Assembly (NCBI GenBank): GCA_014385025.1
Contig: JACRTB010000006.1
Coordinates: forward strand, 108,333-172,332
Direction of reading: 5' to 3'
Source: Yanshouia hominis
GTDB taxonomy: Bacteria > Bacillota > Clostridia > Oscillospirales > Ruminococcaceae
Length of the DNA: 64,000 nt
This document shows positions 16,583 through 23,710 of this stretch, in pieces. Numbering within the stretch: position 1 is the first letter of the stretch; each line of letters starts with the position of its first letter. The notes under the pieces are model-generated. The model saw only the letters and a list, made by a program, of their open reading frames with translations, had not been told where the DNA came from and searched no databases. The translations under genes were made by a program, and so were the position numbers.

Positions 16583-16780
16583 ATGAACAAAATGAATTCG
16601 GGAATGACTTCCACCGTCGCGGGAATTACCGTGGCAATGATCGCCGGAACCGCCGCCTATATGATGAGCGACCGTTCCCATTCGATGCAGCGTCAGGCTA
16701 AAAAGCTCCGCCGCGCGGCCAGCCATGCGGCGAAAAACGCAGGAGTCGTGATTGACAGCATTTCCGATATGATGCGCTAA
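16583..16780 (+). CDS. Small YtxH-like membrane-anchored protein
   Basis: A 65-residue protein with one membrane helix (TSTVAGITVAMIAGTAAYMM), followed by a basic amphipathic helix (QRQAKKLRRAASHAAKNAGV). This is the layout of YtxH-type small envelope proteins. ACGAGGAGA lies 7 bases before ATG 16583. Its terminator stem is the seed of a tandem repeat. Function is unknown. Confidence 0.65.
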   Translation: MNKMNSGMTSTVAGITVAMIAGTAAYMMSDRSHSMQRQAKKLRRAASHAAKNAGVVIDSISDMMR

Positions 16781-16801
16781 GGCGCCGAGGAAAACCCGCA
16801 G

Positions 16802-16945
16802 CCGCCGCAGAGCAGGGCGCGCTCTGCGGCGGTTTCTGTATTGATCCGGTGATGATCCGCCATTGTGAAGGGTACGCTCTGCGGCGGTTTCTGTATTGAT
16901 CCGGTGATGATCCGCCATTGTGAAGGGTACGCTCTGCGGCAGCTT
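16802..16945. repeat. Terminator hairpin with 55-bp tandem repeats of its 3' arm
   Basis: CCGCCGCAGAGC (16802-16813) pairs with GCTCTGCGGCGG (16821-16832), followed by TTT. The unit starting with the 3' arm repeats with a 55-base period at 16821, 16876 and, partly, 16931. Each copy carries another GCTCTGCGGC arm that could compete for the single 5' arm. It lies between the convergent small gene and trkH. Confidence 0.9.
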
Positions 16946-16951
16946 CTGTAT

Positions 16952-18331
16952 TTAACCGACGGCAATCCGTCCTTCCGGCAGGACGACGTTGCGGTCGCGC
17001 ACAGGCCGGGTGGCCAGTGCCAGCGCGAAGGAAACCGGGCCGACACGCCCCAGATACATCACAAAAATCAAAACAACGCGGGCCGGAATATTGGCCGCCG
17101 CCGTCACGCCGCTGGAGAGACCGACGGTGCCGAAAGCGGAAACGGCTTCGAAGAAGACATCCAGCCCCGATGCCGGCAGGTGGTAATCCTCCATTACCAG
17201 CATAATGGTTCCCGAGCAGAGCGCCACTGCCAGCAGTGAGATGACAAGGATAGCGAGGGCTTTATACACCGCCTCCTGTGTGACCCGCCGGCGCAGAATG
17301 ACCGTTTCGCTGTTGCCCCGCACCACGCACCAGACGGTCATCATGACCACCGCGAAGGTTGTCACCTTGATGCCGCCGCCGGTCGAACCGGGACAGGCGC
17401 CGATGAACATCAGCACGCAGAAAAGCACCTTGGTGCCGCCGCGCATCCCGGCGAGGTCAAAGGTATTGAAGCCGGCGGTGCGGCAGGTCACCGAGCCGAA
17501 GAGGGCGTTGAGCAGCTTGTCTCCCCAGTTCATCGGCCCGAGGGTGGCCGGATTGTCGTGTTCGAGCAGCAGAATCAGCAGCGCCCCGAGCAGAATCAGG
17601 GCCGTCGAGCCGATCAGCACCACCCGGGTATGCAGGGAAAGCTTGTGCCGCAGGCGGTATTCGGCAAGCTCCGACCAGACGACGAAACCAAGACCGCCGA
17701 CAATGATGAGGGCCATGATCACAGCCAGAACGACCGGCGCGGAGGAATAGCCGCAGAGGGAGATAAACGGCTCCTCAAAGCCGAGCGGGTCCATGCCGCC
17801 GTTGCAGAAGGCCGAAACCGAAAGAAAGACCGCTAGGAAAACTCCCCGCATTCCGTATTTCGGCACAAAGACGGTCGAAAGAATGAGCGCCCCGGTCAGC
17901 TCAAAAAGCAGCGAGGCGGTTACCACCATCCGCACCAGCAGAGTGATATTTTCCAGACCGGTGCCGTTGACCGACTCCTGCGCGAGAAGGCGGGACCGAA
18001 GACCGAGGCGCCGGCCGATCATGACATGAAAAAAAGTGGTAAAGGTCACGAGGCCGAGCCCGCCGATTTGCAGCAGCAGCATGATGACAAGCTGTCCGGC
18101 CGTTGACCAGTGGGTGCCGGTATCGACGGTGACGAGACCGGTCACGCAGCTCGCCGAGGTAGCGGTGAAGAGCGCATCCAGAAAGGTGGTGCGCTTTCCC
18201 GGAGCAGTGCAGGCGGGCAGCAGGAGCAGCAGGGTGCCCAGCGCGATCACAATGGCAAAGCTCACCGCGATGATCCGCGCCGGACTGACCGCACGGGCGT
18301 CGCGCGGCGCCGGCCCCTTTTCCCGTTTCAA
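16952..18331 (-). CDS. TrkH/KtrB-family potassium transporter
   Basis: A 459-residue potassium channel-like subunit with the fourfold M1-P-M2 layout. Selectivity loops are seen at TATSASCVTGLVTVDTG (first) and around SVSAFCNGGM, SVTCRTAGFNTF and SAFGTVGLSSGV (second to fourth), each with the key glycine. The length suits KtrB/TrkH. The cytosolic KtrA/TrkA RCK partner is not next to it, so it must be encoded elsewhere. It lies directly downstream of the Nudix gene on the same strand (6-base gap), probably one operon. Confidence 0.92.
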   Translation of the reverse strand: MKREKGPAPRDARAVSPARIIAVSFAIVIALGTLLLLLPACTAPGKRTTFLDALFTATSASCVTGLVTVDTGTHWSTAGQLVIMLLLQIGGLGLVTFTTFFHVMIGRRLGLRSRLLAQESVNGTGLENITLLVRMVVTASLLFELTGALILSTVFVPKYGMRGVFLAVFLSVSAFCNGGMDPLGFEEPFISLCGYSSAPVVLAVIMALIIVGGLGFVVWSELAEYRLRHKLSLHTRVVLIGSTALILLGALLILLLEHDNPATLGPMNWGDKLLNALFGSVTCRTAGFNTFDLAGMRGGTKVLFCVLMFIGACPGSTGGGIKVTTFAVVMMTVWCVVRGNSETVILRRRVTQEAVYKALAILVISLLAVALCSGTIMLVMEDYHLPASGLDVFFEAVSAFGTVGLSSGVTAAANIPARVVLIFVMYLGRVGPVSFALALATRPVRDRNVVLPEGRIAVG

Positions 18332-18337
18332 ATCAGC

Positions 18338-18754
18338 TTACCTCCCTTCGGTCAGGTATTCCCATGCAAAATTCAGAAGGTTGCGGTCGTTTTTAAAGGT
18401 GACCGCTTCGACTGCCTGGCTCCATTCGACCCAGTGCAGCTCGCTGATCTCCTCTTCCTGCCGGACAATTTTTGCGTCGGCGGGAGCTTCCCCCAGAAAG
18501 TAAACAACCTGCTTGCGCACCCCCGGTTTTGGATAGTATTCCACCGTATGGCGGAATCCTTCCCGCAGGGAAACGCTCAGGCCGGTTTCCTCCCGGATTT
18601 CGCGCAGCGCCGTTTCAATCTCGGTTTCCTCTCCTTCCACATGGCCCTTCGGGAAGGACCAGTGTCCTCCATGCCGGTGCCGGAGGAGCAGCAGCATCAG
18701 CCGGTCCCCTTCATAGCGGTAAACCAGCGCGCCGCAAGATTTTTCTCGCTTCAT
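18338..18754 (-). CDS. Nudix hydrolase
   Basis: A 138-residue Nudix enzyme. The full Nudix box is present: GHVEGEETEIETALREIREETGL at about 38-60, preceded by WSFPKG. Arrangement and length match bis(5'-nucleosyl)-tetraphosphatase or MutT-like members that cleave nucleoside diphosphate-linked compounds. It is the first gene of a likely operon with trkH. The insertion sequence at 18926 sits 171 bases upstream in an A+T-rich stretch and may have altered its promoter. Confidence 0.88.
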   Translation of the reverse strand: MKREKSCGALVYRYEGDRLMLLLLRHRHGGHWSFPKGHVEGEETEIETALREIREETGLSVSLREGFRHTVEYYPKPGVRKQVVYFLGEAPADAKIVRQEEEISELHWVEWSQAVEAVTFKNDRNLLNFAWEYLTEGR

Positions 18755-18925
18755 TTGATCTTGCCTCCGTGAAAAAGCGGCCTGCGGCCGCCGTGATGAT
18801 ACCTTGTTATTGTATCATCATTCGCCCCGTTATAAAAGACCTCAAATTTTTTTGCAAAAAAAATCCTCACTTTTGCAAAAAATCCCAAAAGTCTGTCCGG
18901 TCCCCGCAAATTCCGCTGACACTCC

Positions 18926-19979
18926 TGTAGGTTTGTCAAACATATTGGACAGCAAACTCAAAAGGAGAAAGCCAACCAAGGGGTCTCATAGGGAAGTTGT
19001 TGGAGCGGCGATTGTGGACGGCGAGCTGCTTTGCAAAGTCGTTCGGCGAGTAGAAGCTGTGGCAGGAGTAAAAGCGTTTCTGGTCCTCTCTGTGGCTGCG
19101 CTCTACTTTGCCGTTGTGCCGAGAGGTGTAGGGGCGAATGAGCTTGTGCCGAATACCGAGCTGGGCAGCTGTTTGTTCAAAAAGGGTAGGCAGGTCACGC
19201 CTGCTGTTGGAAAACCGGTTGGTGAACTCAAAGCCATTGTCGGTCTGGACGCACTCTACCCGGATGCCCCGGCGGGCATACCACTTCCACAACTTTTTCA
19301 GGAAGTCGGCGGAAGAGCAGGTGGATTGTTCCGGGTAGGCAGCCATGAAGCGCAAACGGATAAACTCATCAATGGCGGTGTACTGGTACAGGCGGAGCTC
19401 CGGGTCTGTAATACACCTGCGGGGCACTATTTTCACATCCACCTGGACCCGCTGGCCGGGATAGGTCATCTGCTCATAGGGCTTAGGACGGTAGATCTCT
19501 TTCTTGCCGGCCGGAGGGAAAAGCCCCTGCTTGCGCATAACCCGGAACAGGCTCTCCGGGCGGCGGGTATAACCACGCTACCACAGCCGGTGCCACAGCT
19601 CCACCATACCAAGGTTTGGATTGCGGCGGCGCATATCCCGGATCAGCTTCAGCTCCGCCTCTGTGTGCTGGTTGGGATGGCTGTGGGGACGTCTGGACTG
19701 ACAGGACAGAGACTGCACCGTTCCATCCCAGCGGGTTTTCCAGAAGCAGATATAAGACCGGCTCTTGTTGTATTTTCGGCTGGCTCGGCTCACGCCGTAT
19801 TTATCCGCGTATTTCATCAGGGATTGCCGATATGCCATGTCCTGTGTTATACTCTTGCTCATGAAGGATATGGCCCCCTCTCGTTGAGTTGTTGTCCGCA
19901 ACTTCAACTTTAATCGATCGGACCCTATCCTTCATCCTTTTTTATTCATCTGTCCAATATGTATTGTAATCCTACAGTT
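18926..19979 (-). mobile_element. Insertion sequence with a DDE (rve-type) transposase
   Basis: The ends are imperfect inverted repeats: TGTAGGTTTGTCAAACATAT at the left, and TGTAGGATTACAATACATAT read inward from the right, both followed by TGGACAG. A 23-bp direct repeat (18903-18925 and 19980-20002) flanks the element; the right copy is 3 bases beyond the end of the inverted repeat. Such a long target duplication is unusual for IS481/IS3-type elements but is known for IS1202-type elements. The transposase is interrupted by an amber codon. Confidence 0.85.
18936..19862 (-). pseudogene. IS transposase with an in-frame TAG
   Basis: A 308-codon transposase read from ATG 19862. The N-terminal HTH reads KYGVSRASRKYNKSRSYICFW. 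An integrase core follows with the three acidic positions at VQVDVK, VQTDNG and NGKVERSHRED. An in-frame TAG at 19578-19580 separates the HTH part from the catalytic part, with the same frame on both sides and no deletion. It is either an inactivating point mutation or a readthrough site. It resembles IS481-like integrases. Confidence 0.85.
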
Positions 19980-20006
19980 CCCGCAAATTCCGCTGACACT
20001 CCCTCA

Positions 20007-20036
20007 TTGACAAGTCGGCTTCCGCCGTTATATAAT
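20007..20036 (+). promoter_or_regulatory. Consensus promoter of the truncated tRNA gene
   Basis: TTGACA at 20007-20012 and TATAAT at 20031-20036, both perfect, with an 18-base spacer. It points at the tRNA-Arg remnant 19 bases on and may also serve the tRNA-like sequences further right. Confidence 0.85.
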
Positions 20037-20054
20037 AAAACGTACATCTCAAAT

Positions 20055-20121
20055 GCCTCCGTAGTTAAATGGATATAACAAGCCCCTCCTAAAGAGAACC
20101 TAAAGATTCCCCCAGGAGGCG
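20055..20121 (+). pseudogene. Truncated tRNA-Arg(CCT)
   Basis: The 5' half GCCTCCGTAGTTAAATGGAT... matches a typical Firmicutes tRNA-Arg(CCU), with a GTTA/TAAC D-stem and anticodon loop CTCCTAA. After the loop the sequence departs: the anticodon stem cannot pair, the T-arm lacks its 5' side, and only AGGAGGC restores an acceptor-like end. At 67 bases it is too short. It looks like a native tRNA gene broken by integration and imprecise loss of an element. Confidence 0.6.
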
Positions 20122-20146
20122 ATTCCAAAAGTCAATATTTATATTT

Positions 20147-20214
20147 GCGCCCGTAGCTCAGCAGGATAGAGCGACTGCCTCCTAAGGTTGTGCTCTACCA
20201 GCTGCCTTACGGGG
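20147..20214. pseudogene. Head-to-head chimera of two tRNA 5' halves
   Basis: GCGCCCGTAGCTCAGCAGGA...CTCCTAAG is the 5' half of a tRNA-Arg(CCT). It is fused at its anticodon loop to the reverse complement of a second tRNA 5' half (minus strand CCCCGTAAGGCAGCTGGTAG...CACAACCTT). The two halves form a long imperfect hairpin. It cannot fold as a tRNA and is probably a recombination scar that may now act as a hairpin. Confidence 0.55.
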
Positions 20215-20248
20215 AAAAGTGATCGTTGCCAGTCTCAATTTAATATAA

Positions 20249-20325
20249 GTCTCTGTAGCTCAGCAGGATAGAGCGTTCGCCTCCTAAGCGAAAGGCCGTG
20301 GGTTCGAATCCCGCCAGGGACGCCA
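20249..20325 (+). tRNA. tRNA-Arg(CCT), ICE attachment site
   Basis: This is a complete cloverleaf. Acceptor GTCTCTG pairs with CAGGGAC, anticodon stem TTCGC pairs with GCGAA, the anticodon is CCT, the T-arm is GTGGGTTCGAATCCCGC, the discriminator is G, and CCA is encoded. The integrase gene follows 349 bases downstream, so its 3' end is the likely attachment site; the matching second copy must lie beyond 64 kb. Confidence 0.93.
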
Positions 20326-20333
20326 GCAAACAC

Positions 20334-20370
20334 GCCGAAAACCTTTGATTTATCAGGGTTTTCGGCTTTT
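20334..20370 (+). terminator. Terminator after tRNA-Arg
   Basis: GCCGAAAACC pairs with GGTTTTCGGC across a 13-base loop and is followed by TTTT. Confidence 0.8.
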
Positions 20371-20413
20371 CTTATTTCTGCGGCTTTTGTGGCTTTTTTG
20401 CAAAAAACCTTGG

Positions 20414-20587
20414 TTTGCTAACATTTGCTAACGAGATTTGGCCTTTTGCTAAGAAAGGCGGTAAGTCAGAGGTTCGATTTTTACCAAAGGAACTTGCAAA
20501 CATTTGTTAGCAGAAATTAGAGGAAGTTGCAAACAAAATCGCGAATTTGCTAACATCGCTCAAAAATGCTTTCAGAACCTTGCTAAC
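20414..20587. promoter_or_regulatory. Integrase arm-type sites (TTTGCTAAC repeats)
   Basis: TTTGCTAAC occurs at 20414, 20424 and 20546, a TTGCTAAC at 20580, an inverted-type TTTGTTAGC at 20503, and a partial copy at 20445. They lie between the tRNA and the 3' end of int, in the gap 20326-20673, which is otherwise without genes. Clustered short repeats beside the core site are what the N-terminal arm-binding domain of ICE integrases uses. Confidence 0.7.
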
Positions 20588-20673
20588 AAAAAAAGTGTTT
20601 GGTCACTGTGCAAAGTGGTTCAAACGAAGAAAACCTCTCACAAAGTGAGAGGCGTTCTTCTGAGGGAGGGACT

Positions 20674-22065
20674 TTATAAAGCTTTTGCCAGCTGCTTGAG
20701 CAGTGCGGCAGTTTCGGGATTTTTAAGCAGTTCCAGTATCTTCGCTGCATCACTTTCATCACTTTCAGTGACGGCAGTATCCGCAGTTTTAGGCTCTGTA
20801 TCTTCAACAGGATCAGGAGTCTTGGATGAGTAAAATGCTTCCTCCAATCGCTGAGCGTTTATGCAGCGATCCTCGTCGATGATGTGAGAGTAGACATCTG
20901 CAACCATTTTTACCTGAGCATGACCAGAGTCGCCCTGGACGGATTTCATATCGCCACCATTGAGTTTCAGCTTGTAGGTGATACTGGAGTGACGGAGAGA
21001 ATGGAATACAACATGAGGCAGTCCGTTTTCTTTGATAAGTTTATTGAAAGCACGGTTAATCACCTGGCTTTCCATCGGACGGCCATTGCTGGAGCAAAAG
21101 ACCAGGTTATTGTCGATGTATTCATCTCCAAACAGATCCATCAGCTCATCAATTTCTTTTTTTCTCTCTACCAGCATATAGGCAACTGTTTTCGGCAGGT
21201 ACACGCGGCGAATACTGGTTTTGGTTTTAGGCTCTTTCAGGACCAGAGCAGTATGGGTACTGGCTATGCAAGGTGGAAACTTCTTAATAACACCTTTGTC
21301 GCTCAAATCGTCCAATGCACCTCGTGTAACCCGTTGCAGCTCTTTGTTGACGAATATATAAGCTGAACCATTTTCTATGCTCTGTGGTGCAATATCAATG
21401 CAGTCCCAGGTAAGGCCCAGCATTTCGCCAATGCGTAAAGAGCAGGAGAACGCCAGATTTAAGGCAAGGGAGAGGATAGGATCATCACAGACTTCCATAG
21501 CCTTGCTCAGAGTTTCGGCAGTCCATATATCCCGTTCTTTATGTTCTTCTTTAGGAAGTGTCGCATTCAGAACAGGGTTACGGCTGATTAGTTCCCAACG
21601 CACCGCCTGATTAAAGGCACTGCGAAGTAGCTTGTGAATTTCTCTTACTGTATGCGGGGTCAGATATTCGCTTGTGGGTTTGCGGTTGTTGACGCTTACC
21701 GTTTTCACAGAGAGCAGATCGCGGTAATACTTATCCATCATCCTTGGAGTGATGTCGGATAGTAACATATCTCCGATAATAGGAGTTATGTAGTTTCTCG
21801 CCAGACCACGGCGGCTTTCATATGTTGACATTGCCCATGTATTTACACCATAGATGGACATATATTCATCGAGCAGATCGTTCAGGGTCTTTGCCGTAGG
21901 AATAAAGAAGGTTCCAGAGTCCTGCTCATACTCAATTTGCTTTTTTCGTTTTTTTGCTTCTGCATTTGTGCTGAAGGTTTCCCAACGCTGTCTGCGTTTT
22001 CCGTTTTCATCTGTGTAATCATACACCACAGAATATTTGCTTTTACGCTTCACGATAGATGCCAT
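20674..22065 (-). CDS. int: ICE tyrosine recombinase (integrase)
   Basis: A 463-residue phage-type tyrosine recombinase. An N-terminal AP2-like arm-binding domain (SKYSVVYDYTDENGKRRQRWETF) is followed by a core-binding SAM-like domain (about 65-170) and a catalytic domain. The catalytic residues appear as Arg in CSLRIGEMLGL, HSLRHSSIT, and GHAQVKMVADVYSHI with the nucleophile Tyr. The acidic C-terminal tail is extra. ATG 22065 has AGGAG 8 bases upstream. It lies next to tRNA-Arg and integrates or excises the element there. Confidence 0.93.
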   Translation of the reverse strand: MASIVKRKSKYSVVYDYTDENGKRRQRWETFSTNAEAKKRKKQIEYEQDSGTFFIPTAKTLNDLLDEYMSIYGVNTWAMSTYESRRGLARNYITPIIGDMLLSDITPRMMDKYYRDLLSVKTVSVNNRKPTSEYLTPHTVREIHKLLRSAFNQAVRWELISRNPVLNATLPKEEHKERDIWTAETLSKAMEVCDDPILSLALNLAFSCSLRIGEMLGLTWDCIDIAPQSIENGSAYIFVNKELQRVTRGALDDLSDKGVIKKFPPCIASTHTALVLKEPKTKTSIRRVYLPKTVAYMLVERKKEIDELMDLFGDEYIDNNLVFCSSNGRPMESQVINRAFNKLIKENGLPHVVFHSLRHSSITYKLKLNGGDMKSVQGDSGHAQVKMVADVYSHIIDEDRCINAQRLEEAFYSSKTPDPVEDTEPKTADTAVTESDESDAAKILELLKNPETAALLKQLAKAL

Positions 22066-22480
22066 TTTCATTGCTCCTTTCTGAGATTTTCACATAATGA
22101 GTTTGCTTTTGATACCAGGCTTCAAAACTGCTGGTAATGATACGAATTCTTCGATCAATCAAGGTCGTCTCAAAATAGCCCCTTTTAACAAGGTCATAAG
22201 CTGTGCCAGATTTCAGCCCCAAAAGATCCGCCATTTCAGGTACTGACATCGTAGTATGCCTCCATTTCTCTCCGGGCGGTGTACCATCCACTTTTTTATA
22301 GTGGAACTGGCCGGCATACCAATCTTCAAAGCTATCCAGCATAACTCTCATTCGTCCGGCCACTTGAATTGTTTTGAAATAGTTCTTTTTAACCAACCAG
22401 TAGGATTCTACTTTACCAAGCCCAAGCATTTTGCCCATCTCTGGTACAGACATACTGGTCTTTACTCTTTGTTTTTGCAT
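22043..22480 (-). CDS. Protein with two excisionase-like HTH domains
   Basis: A 145-residue protein made of two similar halves. Each has an SVPEM-x-x-LGL helix-turn-helix followed by a winged segment with a Y[FY] and a SFEDWY/SFEAWY motif: SVPEMGKMLGLGKVESYWLV and SVPEMADLLGLKSGTAYDLV. These match the MerR-like HTH_17/excisionase fold in tandem. It overlaps the start of int, which suggests coupled expression and a role in directing integrase. AGGAGG precedes ATG 22480. Confidence 0.75.
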   Translation of the reverse strand: MQKQRVKTSMSVPEMGKMLGLGKVESYWLVKKNYFKTIQVAGRMRVMLDSFEDWYAGQFHYKKVDGTPPGEKWRHTTMSVPEMADLLGLKSGTAYDLVKRGYFETTLIDRRIRIITSSFEAWYQKQTHYVKISERSNENGIYREA

Positions 22481-22584
22481 GGCTTTTGCCTCCTCTATAA
22501 AGTTTTTCTTGCTATGGCCTCATTGTAAGAGAAAGCAGAAAAAAAGTTAAGGATGTCGATTTGGAGATCGGCATCCTTGACAAA

Positions 22585-22812
22585 TCATTCATCTGCGTGA
22601 TCCAGCCAGTCATCAAAGCTCTTTTTGGAAATGCGGATATGACCGCCGACTCTGACGCTGTGGAATACACCCTGTTTTACCAGATTATATGCTGTGGGAC
22701 GACTGATACCCAGAATGTCCTGAATCTCATCGACCGTATAGGTTCTTTTGTCATAGCTGACAGGATTTTGTTCATTAAAGCGGTTCAATTCCGCAATTCT
22801 TGCTTCAAACAT
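22585..22812 (-). CDS. xis: Excisionase-family DNA-binding protein
   Basis: A 75-residue winged HTH protein of the excisionase family, with TYTVDEIQDILGISRPTAYNLVKQ followed by the wing HIRISKKSFDDWL. Size and position upstream of int fit an Xis that bends DNA at the attachment sites and favours excision. Its domain resembles each half of the next gene, so the three DNA-binding domains probably arose by duplication. GGAGGCG precedes the ATG. Confidence 0.8.
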   Translation of the reverse strand: MFEARIAELNRFNEQNPVSYDKRTYTVDEIQDILGISRPTAYNLVKQGVFHSVRVGGHIRISKKSFDDWLDHADE

Positions 22813-22842
22813 AAAAACGCCTCCTTTATCCGGTAAGTGGCC

Positions 22843-23223
22843 TTACGGAGCCTCCATTTCCTCCGGAATATGAATATCTAAACTAACTTGCAGAGCATCA
22901 TCAATCGCTCTCATTTCTTCGCGAGATACGCGCCCAATGTACGATAAAACACGCCTTTTATCAATCGTTTTAATTTGCTCCAGCAGAACAACAGATTTCA
23001 GTCCAAGCTCTGGAACGCTCTCCAGTGCATAGTGTGTGGGCAGCTCCTTTTTCTTAATCCATTTACTGGTGAGTGGAGCTACGATCAAAGTGGGGCAGAA
23101 AAAATTCCCCACATTGTTTTGAAGAACCAGGACAGGACGGGTGCCGCCTTGCTCTGATCCAAAATAAGGGTTCAAATTGGCATAATATAAATCCCCACGC
23201 TTATAAATCCAATCTTCTTTCAT
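22843..23223 (-). CDS. MazF/PemK-type endoribonuclease toxin
   Basis: A 126-residue MazF-fold protein: RGDLYYANLNPYFGSEQGGTRPVLVLQNN is the N-terminal signature with the catalytic Arg in TRPVLVL, followed by CPTLIVAPLTSK. MazF toxins cleave mRNA at specific sites. ATG 23223, 6 bases after AGGAGG, is preferred over 23229. No classical antitoxin gene abuts it; the upstream neighbour is a possible 33-residue peptide. It sits between the control genes of the ICE and could stabilise the element. Confidence 0.88.
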   Translation of the reverse strand: MKEDWIYKRGDLYYANLNPYFGSEQGGTRPVLVLQNNVGNFFCPTLIVAPLTSKWIKKKELPTHYALESVPELGLKSVVLLEQIKTIDKRRVLSYIGRVSREEMRAIDDALQVSLDIHIPEEMEAP

Positions 23224-23259
23224 GTTCATCCTCCTATGTTTTGAGATTTGATTATGTAA

Positions 23260-23292
23260 GAAGGAGGCTCTGCAAATTACAGAGTCTCCTTC
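23260..23292. promoter_or_regulatory. Long hairpin in the mazF leader
   Basis: GAAGGAGGCTCTG and CAGAGTCTCCTTC pair over 13 positions with one mismatch and a 7-base loop. On the mazF strand no T run follows, so it may act as an attenuator or RNA stability element rather than a terminator. Confidence 0.6.
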
Positions 23293-23314
23293 AATTTAGC
23301 GCCTGTTTTATCCC

Positions 23315-23416
23315 TTACTTGTCCACGACACCCCAGGGATTTGGGTAATCATTAAGCCGCAGGTGGCTGGCCTGCTTCTCAGGAGTTTCACCTCCACTTC
23401 GTTTGGTCTTACCCAT
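23315..23416 (-). CDS. Possible 33-residue peptide upstream of mazF
   Basis: A short frame, MGKTKRSGGETPEKQASHLR then LNDYPNPWGVVDK, has protein-like composition and ends just before the leader hairpin of mazF. There is no good ribosome site next to the ATG; AAGGAGG lies about 55 bases upstream. The same DNA forms two small hairpins (GGAG/CTCC and GCAGG/CCTGC), so a structured RNA is an alternative. Confidence 0.4.
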   Translation of the reverse strand: MGKTKRSGGETPEKQASHLRLNDYPNPWGVVDK

Positions 23417-23642
23417 GGCCTGCGACGGTTATTATCACGCTCGGACTATGGCTGTAAGAGAGCTTTCCTCCTTGTTATGCCATGACCGGATGCCATCCGA
23501 TGTATTCCAGCCTGATATATTTCTGATAAACCGAAAACTCATCTATACAGCAAAAATGGGTTGGCCTGTTATGCGAGTGGCAGCTCTCAGAAAATATACC
23601 GCTGATGTAGCGGCTATTACGCCCAAAGAGGATCAAACTTAA
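23403..23642 (+). CDS. Doubtful rightward ORF
   Basis: A 79-residue frame on the opposite strand has a convincing second half (INRKLIYTAKMGWPVMRVAA and KYTADVAAITPKED) but a poor first half, and it runs against all nearby genes. It may be a remnant of a small gene, starting perhaps near 23490. The rest of 23643-23710 shows nothing. Confidence 0.25.
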   Translation: MVLPMACDGYYHARTMAVRELSSLLCHDRMPSDVFQPDIFLINRKLIYTAKMGWPVMRVAALRKYTADVAAITPKEDQT

Positions 23643-23710
23643 TGATTCGTATATGAGGTTGTCAAGGTGCAAGTGAAAGGATTTCCCTCTCACTTGCTAC
23701 TGCCACTTTT

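Larger units (their letters stand above)
18903..20002. repeat. 23-bp direct repeats flanking the IS
   Basis: CCCGCAAATTCCGCTGACAC followed by TCC occurs at 18903-18925 and at 19980-20002, identical in both. It is the presumed target-site duplication. The right copy ends 4 bases before the tRNA promoter -35 box. Confidence 0.9.

Noticed and set aside
20147..20214. Functional tRNA-Arg
   Set aside because: There is no 3' half, T-arm or pairing acceptor; the second part is an inverted 5' half of another tRNA.
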